Notes under the pieces: generated by a model
What the model was told of the DNA's origin: nothing
Databases searched by the model: none
What the model saw: the letters and a program-made list of their open reading frames with translations, nothing else
Program-made: the position numbers and the translations under genes
Shown here: one piece after another, positions 23,476-36,904 of the stretch
Layout of the letters: every line of letters starts with the position of its first letter
How positions within the stretch are numbered: the stretch's first letter is position 1
Assembly: GCA_018881555.1 (NCBI GenBank)
Contig: JACAXG010000007.1
Span: 5,656,643 to 5,720,642 of the forward strand
Length of the DNA: 64,000 nt
Origin: Amblyornis subalaris
Lineage: Eukaryota; Chordata; Aves; Passeriformes; Ptilonorhynchidae
Direction of reading: 5' to 3'

Positions 23476-24894
23476 TAATCTTCTGTTTTGGTCTAGTAGC
23501 TTTTCTGAGTCTTTTTGGAATTCCTTCAACTCTGCTTTGCTTTAACAAAAAGGTAGAAATAGAACTATCTTGCTTCTCTTCAGATCTGATCCTAGAATAG
23601 CAAACATAATATATTAGCCAATTTACACTGCTCATTCCTTATGTTGATGCTGTCTGCACCCACTTCCAAAATGTTTCACTGATTCCCTCTAAACAGCACA
23701 TTCATTTTTACCCCATTTTTAAGACAAGACAAAAAATCCTGAAACTGGGACTGGTATCACAGATGTGTACAGATTGCATATTGGTAGGCTGAATTAAGTT
23801 TTCAAGTAGATATTTTACATGCAATTTTAAGTGCCTTTGATGTATGGCAGCCAAAGTAGCTATACTGAGTTAAAAAATAATTAAGTGCATACTACCACAG
23901 TCCCTTTATAGGTTACGGATACCAATTTGCCATAAAATTCAGGGGCTTGCAAGATATCACAGCAATCTCATCACATTGACAGACAAATTCTGTTGAGACT
24001 ATGTGTTTGAGTGTCACAATGAAATAAAACAATGACTGTGACAGTTTGGAGACCTATTCTGTAAATTTTGTGCAACAGATCTACTGAAATAGATTTATAT
24101 GTAAACTATTCACTTTAGCATCAAAGCTAGCTTGAAATTATTTGGCAGTCTACAAGCCTAAAAAACCAAAACTTTACAAATATCTGCTATAATGACCATA
24201 AACACTTTAACTACTTTTTGCTCTTCTATAAATGAATTTTAATATATAATTTGTGATGAGAGGAAATATTATTTGCTGATCAGTCTACCTAAAAAAAAAA
24301 ATCTCATCCATAACGAACTTAAAATATTCATACATTTTTACAGCACCCTTGTGTTCCATTTGAAAACCTAAAGGAAAGTAAATATTATTTTAGTTTCAAA
24401 AGTATGTGTGTGTGCTTTAACATGTGTGCTTATTTAATAAGATAGTTGCTGTCAACATTCATGCTTATCACAGAAGACAGTTCTACTATGCAGGCAGGCA
24501 CATTTTGATCCAAATTTCTACATCTGCAGTAAGACTTTTGTATTCCCATACTGTCATGCTTCATCGCTACAGTCCCATCGTTACCACAGGAATTAAAAGA
24601 AGGATAAGCTAGTCAATTCTTAGAGATTTCAGATTTTGCAAAAACCTTTCTCTTTCGGTTGACACTGATGTCACGGAGAACCTCATGGGACTCAATGCAA
24701 CAATGGGATGCTCTCCAGCAACAGACTCCCAAGTTCTGCACTTCTCACTTCCTCCAAGGTGTGTGTCTGTCAGAGGCAGCTGCAGCTGAGCCAGAGTTCT
24801 GACACAGGGCACATCAGTCAGGTGAGACCGAGCACAAAGCAGCAGCAGTCGCCTGCTAAAGGGATTTCTTTTCTTCTGCTTTGTGTTAGTTTTA

Positions 24895-25000
24895 CTGTGT
24901 AAATATATTTGTATATATATGTGTATATATCTATATGCAATATAGACATATATACACATATGTAATATATATATATGTAAATATAATATATATAATACAA
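24895..25000. repeat. TA-rich low-complexity block
   Basis: Imperfect TATATG/TATACA/TATATAT repeats. All open frames crossing it translate to Tyr/Ile-rich strings, which is an artefact of the dinucleotide repeat. Confidence 0.85.
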
Positions 25001-27552
25001 GGAGGGGCGATTTTATTCATGAAGAAAAAAAAAAGACAAAAAAAGACAAATGGCTGAAGTAAGGCAATGTCAACCTTTACCCAACAAAAACCATCACACT
25101 CTGTACACAGATCCCTCAGAAGCAATACATGTACATATGGGAAAAAAATTTCTTATCTAGAAAATGTCAGGTTCTCTAGAAACTTGGGGTAGAACAAAGT
25201 CCTGGTGTTGGAACTTTATTCTGTCCGGTGAAGCTCTTCAAAATGGCCTGCTTTTCATAGTAGAATTTTGCTGCACCTAAGAAAAAGATCCACAGAAAAA
25301 AATATCTGAGAGGAAGAAAATGCCAAGATTAATTTTTAAACAAACAATTTTTTTTCTGCATTTTCTTAAGGAAAAACAAATCAATAGGGCTCCCACGATG
25401 GCTCTAGAAAGAGTTGTCAAATATAAGGAAAAAATTATGACCTCCCCAAACAAATTACTGGTAATTCTCAGAAGAATTAATAGATAATTTTGCAGCTACA
25501 AGATTCTCTTGCATCTTGTATTCCCTCACCTGTGCCTTAGACACCTTAGACAAAAGGATTACTCTAAATGTCAAGTGTAAACAAATTTGCCTTTATTTAA
25601 ATTCACACCAAAATCATCTGAAAAGAGTGAATCCTCTGGAAGAGGGAAACTGCAGACTGGAAGTGAAGAAAAACACCTTAGAACAATACCATAGAATGAT
25701 TAATTTCTGAAAACTTTCTGTCTGCTAATCATTTTCAACAGGACCATACCTCTTCGAATTGCAGAAAAGAATATTTATTAGTAAGTGTTCTGAATCTTAC
25801 TCTATTTCAAATCGTTAAAAGAGTTGTTAAACTTTTCTGGTTGGTTTAATATATTTATGTCCCTTGCAGGTCCTTAACATTTAGGTCCTAGACCAGGGTG
25901 AAGAGTTATACATTTCTAAATAATAAATAAAGTTGGAAAATTAATAACTGGAAGTCCTTAGTAATCATGGAATTCCCTCTCTTGCTGTTCTTTGCTTTGA
26001 GGGTTGTTCCGTTTCGTTTTTTTAAACATGCTTTCCCTTATCAATTCAGCCCCACACTTTCACAGCTGCAGAACTGAAGTTCCAAAAATACTTATGTACC
26101 TTAGTATATAATTGCTTAGGGGTTTTTTTGCCAGGTTTCAAGTAAGATTTACTTCTCTGTAAAGTTAATATTCCGATTCTATTTGCAAAATGTCAAGTTA
26201 TTTAAAAAGCAATAATGCACAAATTTGAACTCACCTGACGTTAAGTTTTTGTCTTGAAATATTACTCTCTGCTGTTTCTGTGTCTGGCTTTGATGTTTCC
26301 ACTTTGATCATGTCCAGTATTAGGAAGTAGTTTTGGGAGTTTGTGAGATTCTTTTTCTACTTCCTCCATGATCTTAACTACTTTAGCCAACTCTCTCATA
26401 TCAGGGGAACTTCATCCCCCTACATTTAGTGGATGTGCACATGTGATACCAGATATAATGAACAGAAAAATATTCTGGTTTTATGTACAGTATATGGGAG
26501 TGATATTTCATATAAAGACAAGAAGAGGGAAAAAAAGCAAAGAAAAAATCTTAATTTAGGTGTTGTCAAATTATACTCTCGGATATCATTTTCTTTACAG
26601 GCATAATTATTACTAGGGCTTTGTTTACAAAGGCAGTTTCTGTCTCAGACAGTTTAAGATCTGATTAGGGACAATGGGAAATTGAAATCTAAATTAAAAA
26701 AAAAACCATATTACCCAGTATACTCTTTCTTTCCATTGAAACCTATTTCTGGGATTAAAGAGCATTTGGATGATATAGAGTTTCTTTCTCCAGGGAAGAC
26801 AATGGGAATTGCTTCTCTCAGCCCAGGATTATTATTCTCATTAGCCAAAGCTTACAAAAAGAGGAATCCCACATTTTTTCCTAGTTCCTTCTGTTTAACC
26901 CTACAAGCCACAAGAATGAACAGTTGCAGTGACAACTGAGATATAACATTGGTATTTTATAGAAACAATGACTCTAAGACTGGAATATTTTCTGGGTCTT
27001 AGTGCCAGAGATCCACATCTAACTAAATTAAAGCAAGCCCCATACAATTAACTATGATTTATAGAGTTTAATGTACCTGTTTGCATATTTGTGTTTTCTA
27101 TTTCTATACGTATATTTTCTATTATTATATTTCAGCATTTTTTTCAGTTCCTCTGCATATAAATTCTTTTGACATCAGCAGAAACAAGTCTCAATGGCCC
27201 CATGCTCATGTGCCTTTTTACATAGCAATTTAAAGGAACAGAACTTAAAGCCCAGTGGCGTGAAATTAATTCAATTTAATACAAAAGAAAGCTGTTCGTC
27301 TTTTTAAAAATATTTTTTGTGTGCATTTAGATTTGGGTTGGGCATCAGAGCTGGAAGACCATTAATAGATACATGGTCACACAGCATTACAAATAGTGCA
27401 GAATTTTTCCAAGAAATAATTCACCGTATTCCAGACTCCAACAAAAAGTACTAATGGATTTCGTGTGTGAAATATTAGCATGTTTGTTTACAATTCTCAG
27501 AAACCAAGGATTTTTTTCACTTTAAATACAATCAAGCCTCAGATTTTAGGCA

Positions 27553-27620
27553 GGTTTTTTTGTTTGGTTGGTTTTGGTTTGTTTATTATTTGGGGGGTTT
27601 TGTGTTGTTTTTTCTTTTTA
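27553..27620 (+). repeat. T/G-rich simple sequence
   Basis: Runs of TTTTT, TTGG and GGGGGG with almost no A or C (GTTTGGTTGGTTTTGG core). It is low complexity. The minus strand would be an A/C-rich tract like the one at 36167-36245. Confidence 0.7.
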
Positions 27621-28928
27621 ATCTTGTATTTTGAGCGTTTTGGAAGTGTAAAATTTTCACAATTAAGCATACTTAGCAAAGACAGATGGATCCTAGAAAA
27701 GGTTAATAATGTATAAAAAATTTATCAAGATAGTAGAATGTTATAGCAATAAAGAATTTCTTTACACATAGCTCTGACAACCTGTCAAATTTCTATCGCC
27801 TATTTTAATTACAAGGTTGTGGGGGGCAATAAGATAAATAGTCATGTCTGTGTCTTCATAAAGTTCTGATCTGGTTAAAACAGTATTTTTTTATTGAATA
27901 AAGCCAAAATTTGGAGGGTTTCTTTCGTTTTGCTTCGATCAGAAACATGATCTGTCGATATACAAAGTTCTCATTGGGAAGCTCCACTAGTTTCAAGAAT
28001 TTTTAATCCCCAAATTTTGTGAGGTTTTGAGAAAAAAAAAGAACTGGTAAAATTCTTAACAATCTGAACNCTGGAAGAGGAGTGTGTGTTCCAGTTCACA
28101 CTCAGAACCATCTCAATATTCCATGTTGACTCAATCTCTCAAGTCTTGAAAGAAAATTATACAAATAACTCAGTATTCATTGGATCAACAAGAAGAAGGT
28201 TGAGTTCATAAACTTGGTGGCTAGATAATTCATCTAGATTGTGGAAGAAAGCAATCCCTTGCCTGGACCACCTGTGGTCATACAGAATAAAAAAGCAGCA
28301 TTTGACTCTTCCACATCATTAGTGACTGTCTGGATTATCACAAAAATTATCTGAAGCGTGTCTGTCTTGTTTTTCNGCATAATTTCAACACGAGAGTGTT
28401 TTGAATTGGCTGAATGTAAAACATTTTATGGAGTGGAAAAATCTAGTTACTTACAAATTTTCTCTGAGTATTTTTTCCCTACTATTTACGTTTCTAAATT
28501 TTTAATAATGAGCAAAGTTTTTTTTTCTCAAAAATTGAGTTGTCAGCTCTAAACATACAACTAGAGAGCAGAAGACTCACAATGGATTTACCTTGCATCT
28601 TTGGTAATAAAACAGCACTATTTACAAAATCCAAAATCAAAACAAAAAAGAGTAAGAGAAAAATAAATGGCTTCATAACAAATTTAACTTAAGCTAAATC
28701 CATAAGAAGCCTTATTTCTTCTGATTTTTATTTAATTCTACCATTTTAGAGATTAGAATTGAATGCAAGTTTCTATGCAGAATTATATGTAAAGCTGACA
28801 ATCTCACAAAACTAGTCAGAATGGTTAACATTAAGAATAAGTACTCTGTAAACACACTCGAGTCAAGCCTTTGGCAAAAAATAATTACTTCCCCAATGCA
28901 GTGCAAATAAAAGCAAATGGATCACAAA

Positions 28929-28970
28929 GAAGGAAAACAGAAGGAAAACACATATATAGGAAGGAAAACA
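28929..28970 (+). repeat. Three copies of GAAGGAAAACA
   Basis: Exact 11-mers lie at 28929-28939, 28940-28950 and 28960-28970. The first two are head-to-tail and the third follows a 9-base insertion. GGAA is the ETS core, so the repeat multiplies ETS-type sites, but slippage alone explains it. Confidence 0.7.
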
Positions 28971-30335
28971 AACACTGAAAAATAGAAACTCTGGTCATTC
29001 TATGGTGTACAATTACAAATACCAACTAAACCATGAGTGTTCTTAAGGCATCCTTGCATTATATTTCAAAATTGAATTAAATGAAACCAAAATATAGATG
29101 CCAAAAACTGTAAGACTTGCAGTCTATGTTTTTTGGTATATTGTTACTTTTGCATGATTAAAACGCTGTTAGCAAAGCTGAAATAAATCAGGCAAGGGTT
29201 TTGATCACTTCTGGTGTCAATCACACATAGGTAGCATAACCTGTCCCATATCTGTATGCTCTCTGTAATCAATATAGTCTGTCAGAAGCAACTTCACAGC
29301 CAGCAAGAAAATCACCATTCAATAGGGTACATCCACTCAATTCTTTGTGCATTAATATCTTACCTGTCTGCATTTCCCTTTAACAGTTAGCACTTTAAAA
29401 CAGAAATCTAATTTACTCATTTTTAAAAGATACATTGGCAAAAAGAATTCATAGCAAACTAAATGGAAAATCTTGGTTCACATGCTGTTAATATCAAAGG
29501 AAAATAATCAACTGATCTTACCGCAAACAGGACTGGATTTCTAGAAGAATTTTAAAAGTGTTTCCATATACACTTGCCATCCATATGGCAGCTTCAAGAC
29601 AATAAATCAGTAACTGTCATGATATATAAATTTTTTTTAGACCAATTACTAATTGGTAATTACTATTTTATCTTCTTCAGTTATTGGAAAAAATGATAGA
29701 GTAAATGTCTGGTAAGAAATATTCCATCATCTAATTGTGTAACTTTATATCTACACTAGCTGGATTGACTACCATAAGAGCCTATGAAAGAGGAGAAAAA
29801 TAGAGAGTTGTTTCATTGCCAAGAAAAANTTCAGAAATTGCCACTTTTTATTTCTATAGCGAGATCCTACTTTTAAACTAAAAACATAGTGCAAATACCA
29901 CAATAGCCTTGGCTCCGTAATACCTACTAAGGTAGATATCCTTTGTCCTTCAGTGGGTGGTGCTGAATTGCTGGTCTGTTTGGAGGACCACATTATTTAG
30001 GTGTGCAGCTCACAGCTTAACAGCAGAGTTTAGAAAATGGACTTTAGATTTCTAGAGTTTTGAAAAACAAATGTTTGTTTGTTTTAGCAGTTCCTGAAGG
30101 CTTCAGGGAAAAAAATTATTGAGCTTAACGCATGCGTAAGAAAGCAATATAATGGATCTCTGGCCATTTAATATGAAGAAAGTCCAATTGTATTATCAAG
30201 TGACTGCTCAAGCTAAGTACATAAAATATGCAAAATTAATGGAGAGAAAGCAGCAGCTTGTATGCTATATTTTCTTTTGCATTTACAAGATCCTAGAGAT
30301 ATTAAGATGTATCATCTTTCCCGGAACAAGCCTAG

Positions 30336-30340
30336 GCATC
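30336..30340. other. Target-site duplication, left copy
   Basis: GCATC directly before the LTR's terminal TG. It matches GCATC at 30988-30992 directly after the terminal CA. A 5-base duplication is typical of ERVL and some other avian retroviral integrations. Confidence 0.75.
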
Positions 30341-30987
30341 TGTAACACCCTGGTCACTTAAACCTGGGGCTAAACCAAGATTCTTTTGTTCTAGGTAGGA
30401 GCAAAGGAGAAAATTCCAACCAAATATTCTCAAGAGGTAAAAACACACAAAAGTTTACTGGCAAACTATAGAAAATTAAGTAACATTGGCAAAAGAGTAA
30501 ATACTACATAACATCACTTACCCCAGCATAGACTTAGCCCATTGAACATAGAAAACCTTATCACCCATTGGATTTTATGTTCCCTGAGAAGAGAGTTAGA
30601 AAAAGAAGAAGAAAGGGAGAAAGACAGGAAAGATACAGAAAAAACAGACATAGCTACCAACTCCTGGGTTCCTGCAATGTAAAGCTCCAAGAGAGAGGTA
30701 GGGTTAAAGACAATGTGCTAGACTCGTGGTGAGGCTTCTTAAAACCTTGGCCCATCCCAGGCCTTCCTCCCAGGTGGGAATTCCAGTGTCCCAGCCACTC
30801 AAGGGTGGGTCAGGTGACACTGAGGGGCTGCCCTAGTGTCCCTTCATTGACAGGCACTGTGGGGCTGGTGGGTATGGGGGGGGGGCACGGAACCACCTCA
30901 CCAAAGCAGGGCCTGTCCCACCCCCTACCACACATTTCAAGCTCCCAACGTGTCTCGAAAGAGATCACCTTTTCCAGTCTCTTGACA
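30341..30987 (-). mobile_element. Solo LTR, ERVL-type
   Basis: On the minus strand the element starts TGTCAAGAGACTGG (30987 downward) and ends GGGTGTTACA (at 30341), the canonical TG...CA form. It is flanked on both sides by GCATC. Its first ~270 bases are GC-rich with a G-run and CCCC-rich U3-like sequence. A TTTTAAG TATA-like site follows near 30738-30746, then a pyrimidine-rich CTTTCTTCTTCTTTTTC stretch and AGTAAA at 30454-30459 as a polyadenylation-type signal. This matches my recollection of avian ERVL LTRs. No internal gag, pol or env lies between the duplications, so it is a solo LTR left by recombination. An open plus frame at 30805-31041 is incidental. Confidence 0.85.
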
Positions 30988-30992
30988 GCATC
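30988..30992. other. Target-site duplication, right copy
   Basis: GCATC immediately after the LTR's last CA, identical to 30336-30340. It fixes both LTR boundaries to the base. Confidence 0.75.
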
Positions 30993-33900
30993 ACTGGAGG
31001 AAACTCAAATAAGCCCTGGGAACTCTGCAACTTTTTGCTGACAGGTTTAAAGGAGAGTTCAGGGAGTCTGCTACCTATTATCCCAAGTATGAAGAGATTT
31101 ATGGCATTAGCCTTTAGAGATATAATGACACACCAGCAAATCAACGGGACGATTCTGCATGGTGCCCAGTCTCCTTGACCAAGACCGAAAAAGTACTTCA
31201 TGATGTATGGAGCTTAAAGGCAAAGTTAGTTTGTTAGGCAAAGCCTTACTTAAAACGTCAGATTTTCCCAAATTCTTGGCTAGATTCAAGGGTACTCAGT
31301 TCCCATTTCACTATCAAGAAAGATCACATATTCATTGAGTTCAGTAGTAGATTTAGTAGGAAATTCTCATGAGGAATATTATTCCACTTGAAAAGGCCAG
31401 GCCACTGAAACGAAGTCTTGGGTACCGGAAATAGCGACTTTTGAAGTACCCTAGAGAAAGGGCAGAGAGTAAGATGGGAGGCTGTAAACACATGAAAATG
31501 TTACAACTTTTCCTTACAAAAGGATCTTCACACATAGAGGTGTTTCTCTCCAAAGATATAAAGAGATAAGTAGGAAAGAAAGCAAGAAAGAGACATAAAT
31601 TATAAGAATATGTATATTTATGCATAATAGATAATATAACAAAGAAATTGAGAGGAGACATGCAATAGCTATTTAAAATTAATTTAAAAAATGTATTATT
31701 CTACTTAATTGTTCCAAAGAGTAAGGAATACTCTGGAAAACTGGAATAATCAACCCTAAATCCTCAGCACAGAGTACCAACTGAGGCAGCAGGCAATGAG
31801 TTATTAAGAGATTCCAACTTTTAATCAAGCTCCTAGTTGTGTATTTCCAAACTTGCCATGCTTTAATTCTGACACTCTTTCCATACATTTTTAGGGAAAG
31901 AGACCATATCTTATCACCGGTACNCAAGTTCAGCAAACATTCAAGCAACTCCAATCAAACCTAGAAGAGTGTATGAATCAAATTCTACGGAATTTAAATT
32001 ATACCAAAACATTTTCCATTTATGTTAGTCAAGGAGGCAGAACTCTGGAAAATGAACAGATATCAGAGAAGTTGAGGAAGAGAGCTGTTTGAAAAAAAAA
32101 TATTGCCTCAAATGTAGTAAAACCCTAACAGCATTCAACGACATGATTTAAATAGCAAAGTTTAATCATGTGGATGGAGTTCAGGGATACTGCGACAATT
32201 CCTTTCCAGCTTTTACCTAAAACATGGAATTAAACTACACTTACTTTTTCCACTAATCACTGATCTACCTTNTAAGATCACAGTGGCTACTCTTCATTGG
32301 CAGTATTTTGATGAAGGTTAACACCCCAAAACCACATAACAATTAGAAAGTCAGGTGAGATTTATATTATGCTGACAAAAAAACTTGNTAATCACAGCAC
32401 TAACGAGCCTGGGAAATAATCTGTGATGGCCATTGGGCCTCTTTTACCATCAGATCCTTTTAAAAGAATCCTCAGACTGACATTACTGAAAGATTTAAAG
32501 AAAAATACAGAAAACATCTACAATAGTAAATGGTCTAAGAAGAAATTTTTACATTTAGAATAAGGTGTTTGGACCCAAACACTATTAGCATAGCTATTTT
32601 TACCAACTATTAAATGAAGCTATTAAGCAATTTATTGAAATAAAGACTATCAAAATGAAAATGCCTTTATGATTCATATCTCTGGTTTTTTCTTAGACTT
32701 TATTCCTCCCCAAATTGAGATAAAAGCAGTAAATAGCCATACATTGCCATTCATAATATATGAAGTAGTCAGTGTGAGAATAGACCTTAGAGTCAACTAG
32801 AGTAGCTCTGAATAAATTATCACTATTCCATGCAAATTAAACACAGACTGGCTCGAGGGTAATGACAGAAAGAATAATTTTCCAAAGGAAAGTCAAACAC
32901 ACATCAATGAATTAACAGGCTAAAACATGAATGTCTATGCATGATACACCTACCTTGCTGGCTTGCATTATCCCCACAGATAATGGTAACTGAACTTTGA
33001 ATAGAATTGTCTCACAACAGGGACAACAGTAAAAATATGCTTTTAGGTTTACATTTCATCCGTCTAAACAAACATATTCTGTTAATTATTTTCAGTACAC
33101 ATATATAATTAATTTTTTATGTTGGCAGCCACTTATTCATACCTTGTTTATAGTCTAGATGGGAAATAATGAATATTCAAGTGTTTCAGCTCTCATTCCA
33201 CTTTTGTATTTCAAGTTAATAGTAGTGCACTGTGGAGTACCTACCAGTACAAGCACTCTTATGAACACCTGAAATATTTATGACTGTGGACTACATCTAA
33301 TAAATAAATAAACCCAAGTAATTTTCACAGTTTGCGCCAAATGTATCCACTTATTTTTATGCATGACTTACATTGTAGATTCTTCCTATAATCAAATAGC
33401 AGCTTATGGAAAAATACAATTACATGCTGGCATGATGATACAACTGAAGCAAAAAGATTGATGAAATTTAGGGACTAAAACCAAACAGATTTGGCTCACC
33501 TGGAGCTCTTCACATGTCTATGGTTATATGAGAAAAGGGGGTTTATTTAATGTCCACTATTTTACTTAGCTGTCTAAAGCCAGGAGTAATTATAATTAGC
33601 TAGAGAGAAACTGCATTACAGAAGCCATGAAACAGAACCCTGTCCCAGTATCTGAGGAACTAGCAAGGAAAAAGGAAAATTATTCAGGTTCTGCCTTACA
33701 CCTCGCTATTTAGATGATGAATTTCATTAGTAAAGGACAATGTTTCTGTGTGCATTACCAGATTTCCCCACCCAACCTNACAAATTGAGTGGTATTTTAC
33801 AAATGTGTACTATAAACTACGTTTTTCCCTTAAGATCTTGCAAAAATTTATTTTCCCTTTTCTCAACAGTTAAGAAACTTCGTGATAAGATGATCATGAT

Positions 33901-34459
33901 TTTTTTTACTGGTTTTAATACATTGAGTAATTGTGTGTTTACAACCATATGGAAGAAAAAATTACATATGTGCTTAGATATTCACTTCCAATAAAGCTGT
34001 CAGCCTGTCTAGCAAAGGTCACATCTCTGATAGAAAATACCAGACAGCAGAGGAAGTCATTGCACGCATCAGTCATCTCATCAAAATAATGATACAGATC
34101 GCAATATGTCCATTTTATTATATCCCTATTATTCATTATTTTTACATGTTTTAAGCTCAGTCGGCAACCTGCCTCGGATTTTTTCCTTATTATGTTTTCA
34201 CAGACTGAGAAAAAGCAATCCTATTCTATTTCTGTCTCTATTCACTATTTTTCTATTTCTTACCAGGGAGATCATATTCTGCATGTTATTGTTGGGGAAC
34301 TGTCTTTTAAACTGGAAAATACGTGCATAAAGAGAGTAAATTCATGCCAAGCCCAGAACATACAATTCAGTTTAGTTTCAGGCAGCAACTCTCACAGCAG
34401 TAAGCAGCTCTGACCTTATTCCAATGCTCTTAGAAAAGCTAAAAAGATGGAATATATCC

Positions 34460-34483
34460 AGTAATTAGGTTAGTAATTAGGTT
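34460..34483 (+). repeat. Tandem duplication of AGTAATTAGGTT
   Basis: The 12-mer AGTAATTAGGTT at 34460-34471 is repeated exactly at 34472-34483. Each copy carries a TAATTA homeodomain core, so two sites sit one helical turn apart. It may be simple slippage. Confidence 0.75.
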
Positions 34484-34912
34484 TGATCATGTTCAACACA
34501 ACTATTGTGCTGATGCAATAAGAAGTTTCTTGGTTTTGCACATGGTCCATCTCTTTTAGCATTCAAACCCAGGAACTTTACAGATGTTAACAGTAGAAGC
34601 TAGACCCAAGACAAAACCTTTCCAAGCACCATAATTTTCTTGGTTTACTCTTAATAAAACACAGCTATTGCTTTTTAATCAAATAAGGACTTCCATATGT
34701 TCCAGTGATTGCCCACATCCTTTACTGGCAAACAAAGAATGTTTTCCTATCCCCATATTAGATTTCCATATTTAAATAAATGTACTCATACAAATCCCAC
34801 AAACAGAAGCAATGCATACTTTTGTTTGCAAAGAGCTGATTTCCTGGGTGAATTTTAATAAGGAGTACAAAGAAAAAAGCAGTCTAAATACAAGTGAACA
34901 CAATGCAGAGTT

Positions 34913-34936
34913 AAAACAAACAAACAAACAAACAAC
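34913..34936 (+). repeat. (AAAC)n microsatellite
   Basis: Five or more tandem AAAC units, without function that can be inferred. Confidence 0.85.
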
Positions 34937-36166
34937 TCACCACATTTTACCACTTCAGTTCTAATTTAATACAGTGTTTCATGTACATAAAGAAAGAACA
35001 CGCAAAGTTGCTTTACATCTAATTGCTGTAGCGTTCTGTTACCTTTGAACTGTCCTTTTAAGGTCAGGGTTTATACAGCAAAACTCCAGGGAATTGGTTT
35101 GTCAGTTTAGTAAAGCCATCCTACTGATTTTTTTCACATTTGTGATGCAAAAATTTTCTCTCTCTCCTAAGTATTTCTGTCAGCAGTAGTAAACTTGTAA
35201 AAATACAGAGGTTGCAAAAGCTTGACATAGCAATGTACTAAACCCTGATTTAAGTACCATCTGGTCCTCACTTTTCTACCAGTCCTGCAGTTTCATTTAT
35301 AAATAGGTGTATCTACAAGAGTAATTCACAAAGAAAGGCTAAAGAGGCAAATACAGCTGAAGGAAGAGAGATACAAAAATAATAAAGTGAAAATTTAGAC
35401 TGTATTTTAGACAATGTAGAACTGTGCAATAGTCAGCTTAGTCTGGATGGATAGTTGATCACTGCTTTGGTGGTCTATGAGATAAAAAGAGCCCAGAAGA
35501 GTGATCCTGAAAACCTTTTTTTTTTCTACTTTAGTATAAAGATTGTGTGAAGAGTTCACGCTTTATCTATNCATACACGCATACATATGCATACATACAC
35601 ACATATAAACGAAATATACTTCTATAAACTCTTAATGCACAACTGCAAGCACACTTTTAATTAAGAGATGTGAAGACTTAGCACATCCATCAACTTCTAA
35701 TTGATTTCATTTCCAGGCTTTTCTGTAGGAGTCATCCAAACTGAAAACTTTCAAAAGAGGGATACCAGGCAAACTAGGTCACTTATTTGATCCAATACGC
35801 AATTTCCTACAAATTACTAAATTAATACAAAGATTAAAACTTTCTGGGAATAACATGAACTGCCTCCTCTCATTCTCCACATTTGGCACCTGACTTCCTT
35901 TTCTTCTCACTGAAGTTTCTTGTCCTGCTTTGTCCCTCAGTTTTCACTGACCTGAAAGTTTTTATCACCTTTCCCTGATTCAACACAGGGTGGATTAATT
36001 TAATTTGTCTCTGTAAGAAAAGTTGTGTTTTATTTAGAAGCTTGAATGAGCAAAACTGACTGACACTAACAGATCTCTCAATAACTTTCATTGGCTTTAA
36101 TACATTTAATACATTGACTGCTCTAAAAGTACCTTTGCCTCTCACGCACGATCTTATTTCTAGCTG

Positions 36167-36245
36167 TTACAAAAAAAAACAAACAACCAACAAACCCATC
36201 CCAAAACAAAAACCTCATACAGTCTCCAAACCAAACCAAAATACA
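36167..36245 (+). repeat. A/C-rich simple sequence
   Basis: AAAAAAAAACAAACAACC-type sequence extending through CCAAACCAAACCAAAATAC. It is low complexity and the strand mirror of the T/G-rich tract at 27.55 kb. Confidence 0.7.
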
Positions 36246-36904
36246 AGTGCAGTACTGTGACAGCGTCTTGCTTGTGTTTATTTTACCCAGCTGATAGTTT
36301 ACAAATCTTATTTTAAGGTAGTCATACACCTACCTAGGACAGTATTAATGAAAAGATTCTGAACTCTGTCCATTCCGTGTAAAAATATGAAAAATTTACT
36401 TTTCAGTGTGAGAAGCCAGACTCAGTGGAACAGACCTGAGTAAAAGGACATAGATTTTCCACAGAGCTGCAACTCTTTGCATCCCCCAGTGAGAAATAGA
36501 GAGTATTTGTCTTCTCTAGCAGCTTATTTTTCTTCACAGGACCAATATTCCAATCGTGAATCATTACCATCCTAAACNTGACCCTCTCAAGTGTTTTGAG
36601 AAATTCACTTGGCTGAAAAAGAAAGGGGGCTTTATTAGCCCACCAAAAGCCATATAAACAAACATTACCAGTGGAGGGGGGAAGGAGGGGAAAGCTTTTT
36701 AGGANGCTTTATGAATTTGAACATCAACATTGTCAATGCTACTACCACACACAGGAACGAGGCAGAAGAAACTGCAGAGTCAATTTGTTTTCAGCAGCAG
36801 CAGATAATCATAATGCAGCAAAGCAGACGGGGAAAATGCTTCAGAGGTGTTAAGAAATATAAAAATATAAATGGAATAAAATAGGTGACATATTTGGGGA
36901 TCAC

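Larger units (their letters stand above)
25001..30335. other. AT-rich stretch, no recognisable gene
   Basis: Long AT-rich interval. It contains a T/G-rich simple stretch at about 27553-27620, three copies of an 11-mer at 28929-28970 and CCAATT-ACT-AATTGG near 29642-29656. Open frames are short and of random composition. No CR1 or LTR similarity is seen, and there are no ambiguous bases between 22393 and 28070. Confidence 0.4.
30993..36900. other. Repeat-poor AT-rich stretch
   Basis: No gene or transposon recognised. Minus-strand frames at 30965-31201, 31353-31661 and 31679-31954 form a loose cluster next to the LTR but show no retroviral or other motif. Small repeats are at 34460-34483 and 34913-34936, and A/C-rich simple sequence at 36167-36245. 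Confidence 0.4.

Noticed and set aside
24895..25000. Repetitive block considered as CRISPR-like or satellite array
   Set aside because: It is a degenerate TA dinucleotide tract without regular spacers or a higher-order unit.
30965..31954. Cluster of minus-strand frames beside the LTR, considered as retroviral internal sequence
   Set aside because: The LTR is closed by matching target duplications at 30336-30340 and 30988-30992, so the flank predates the insertion, and no retroviral motif was found.
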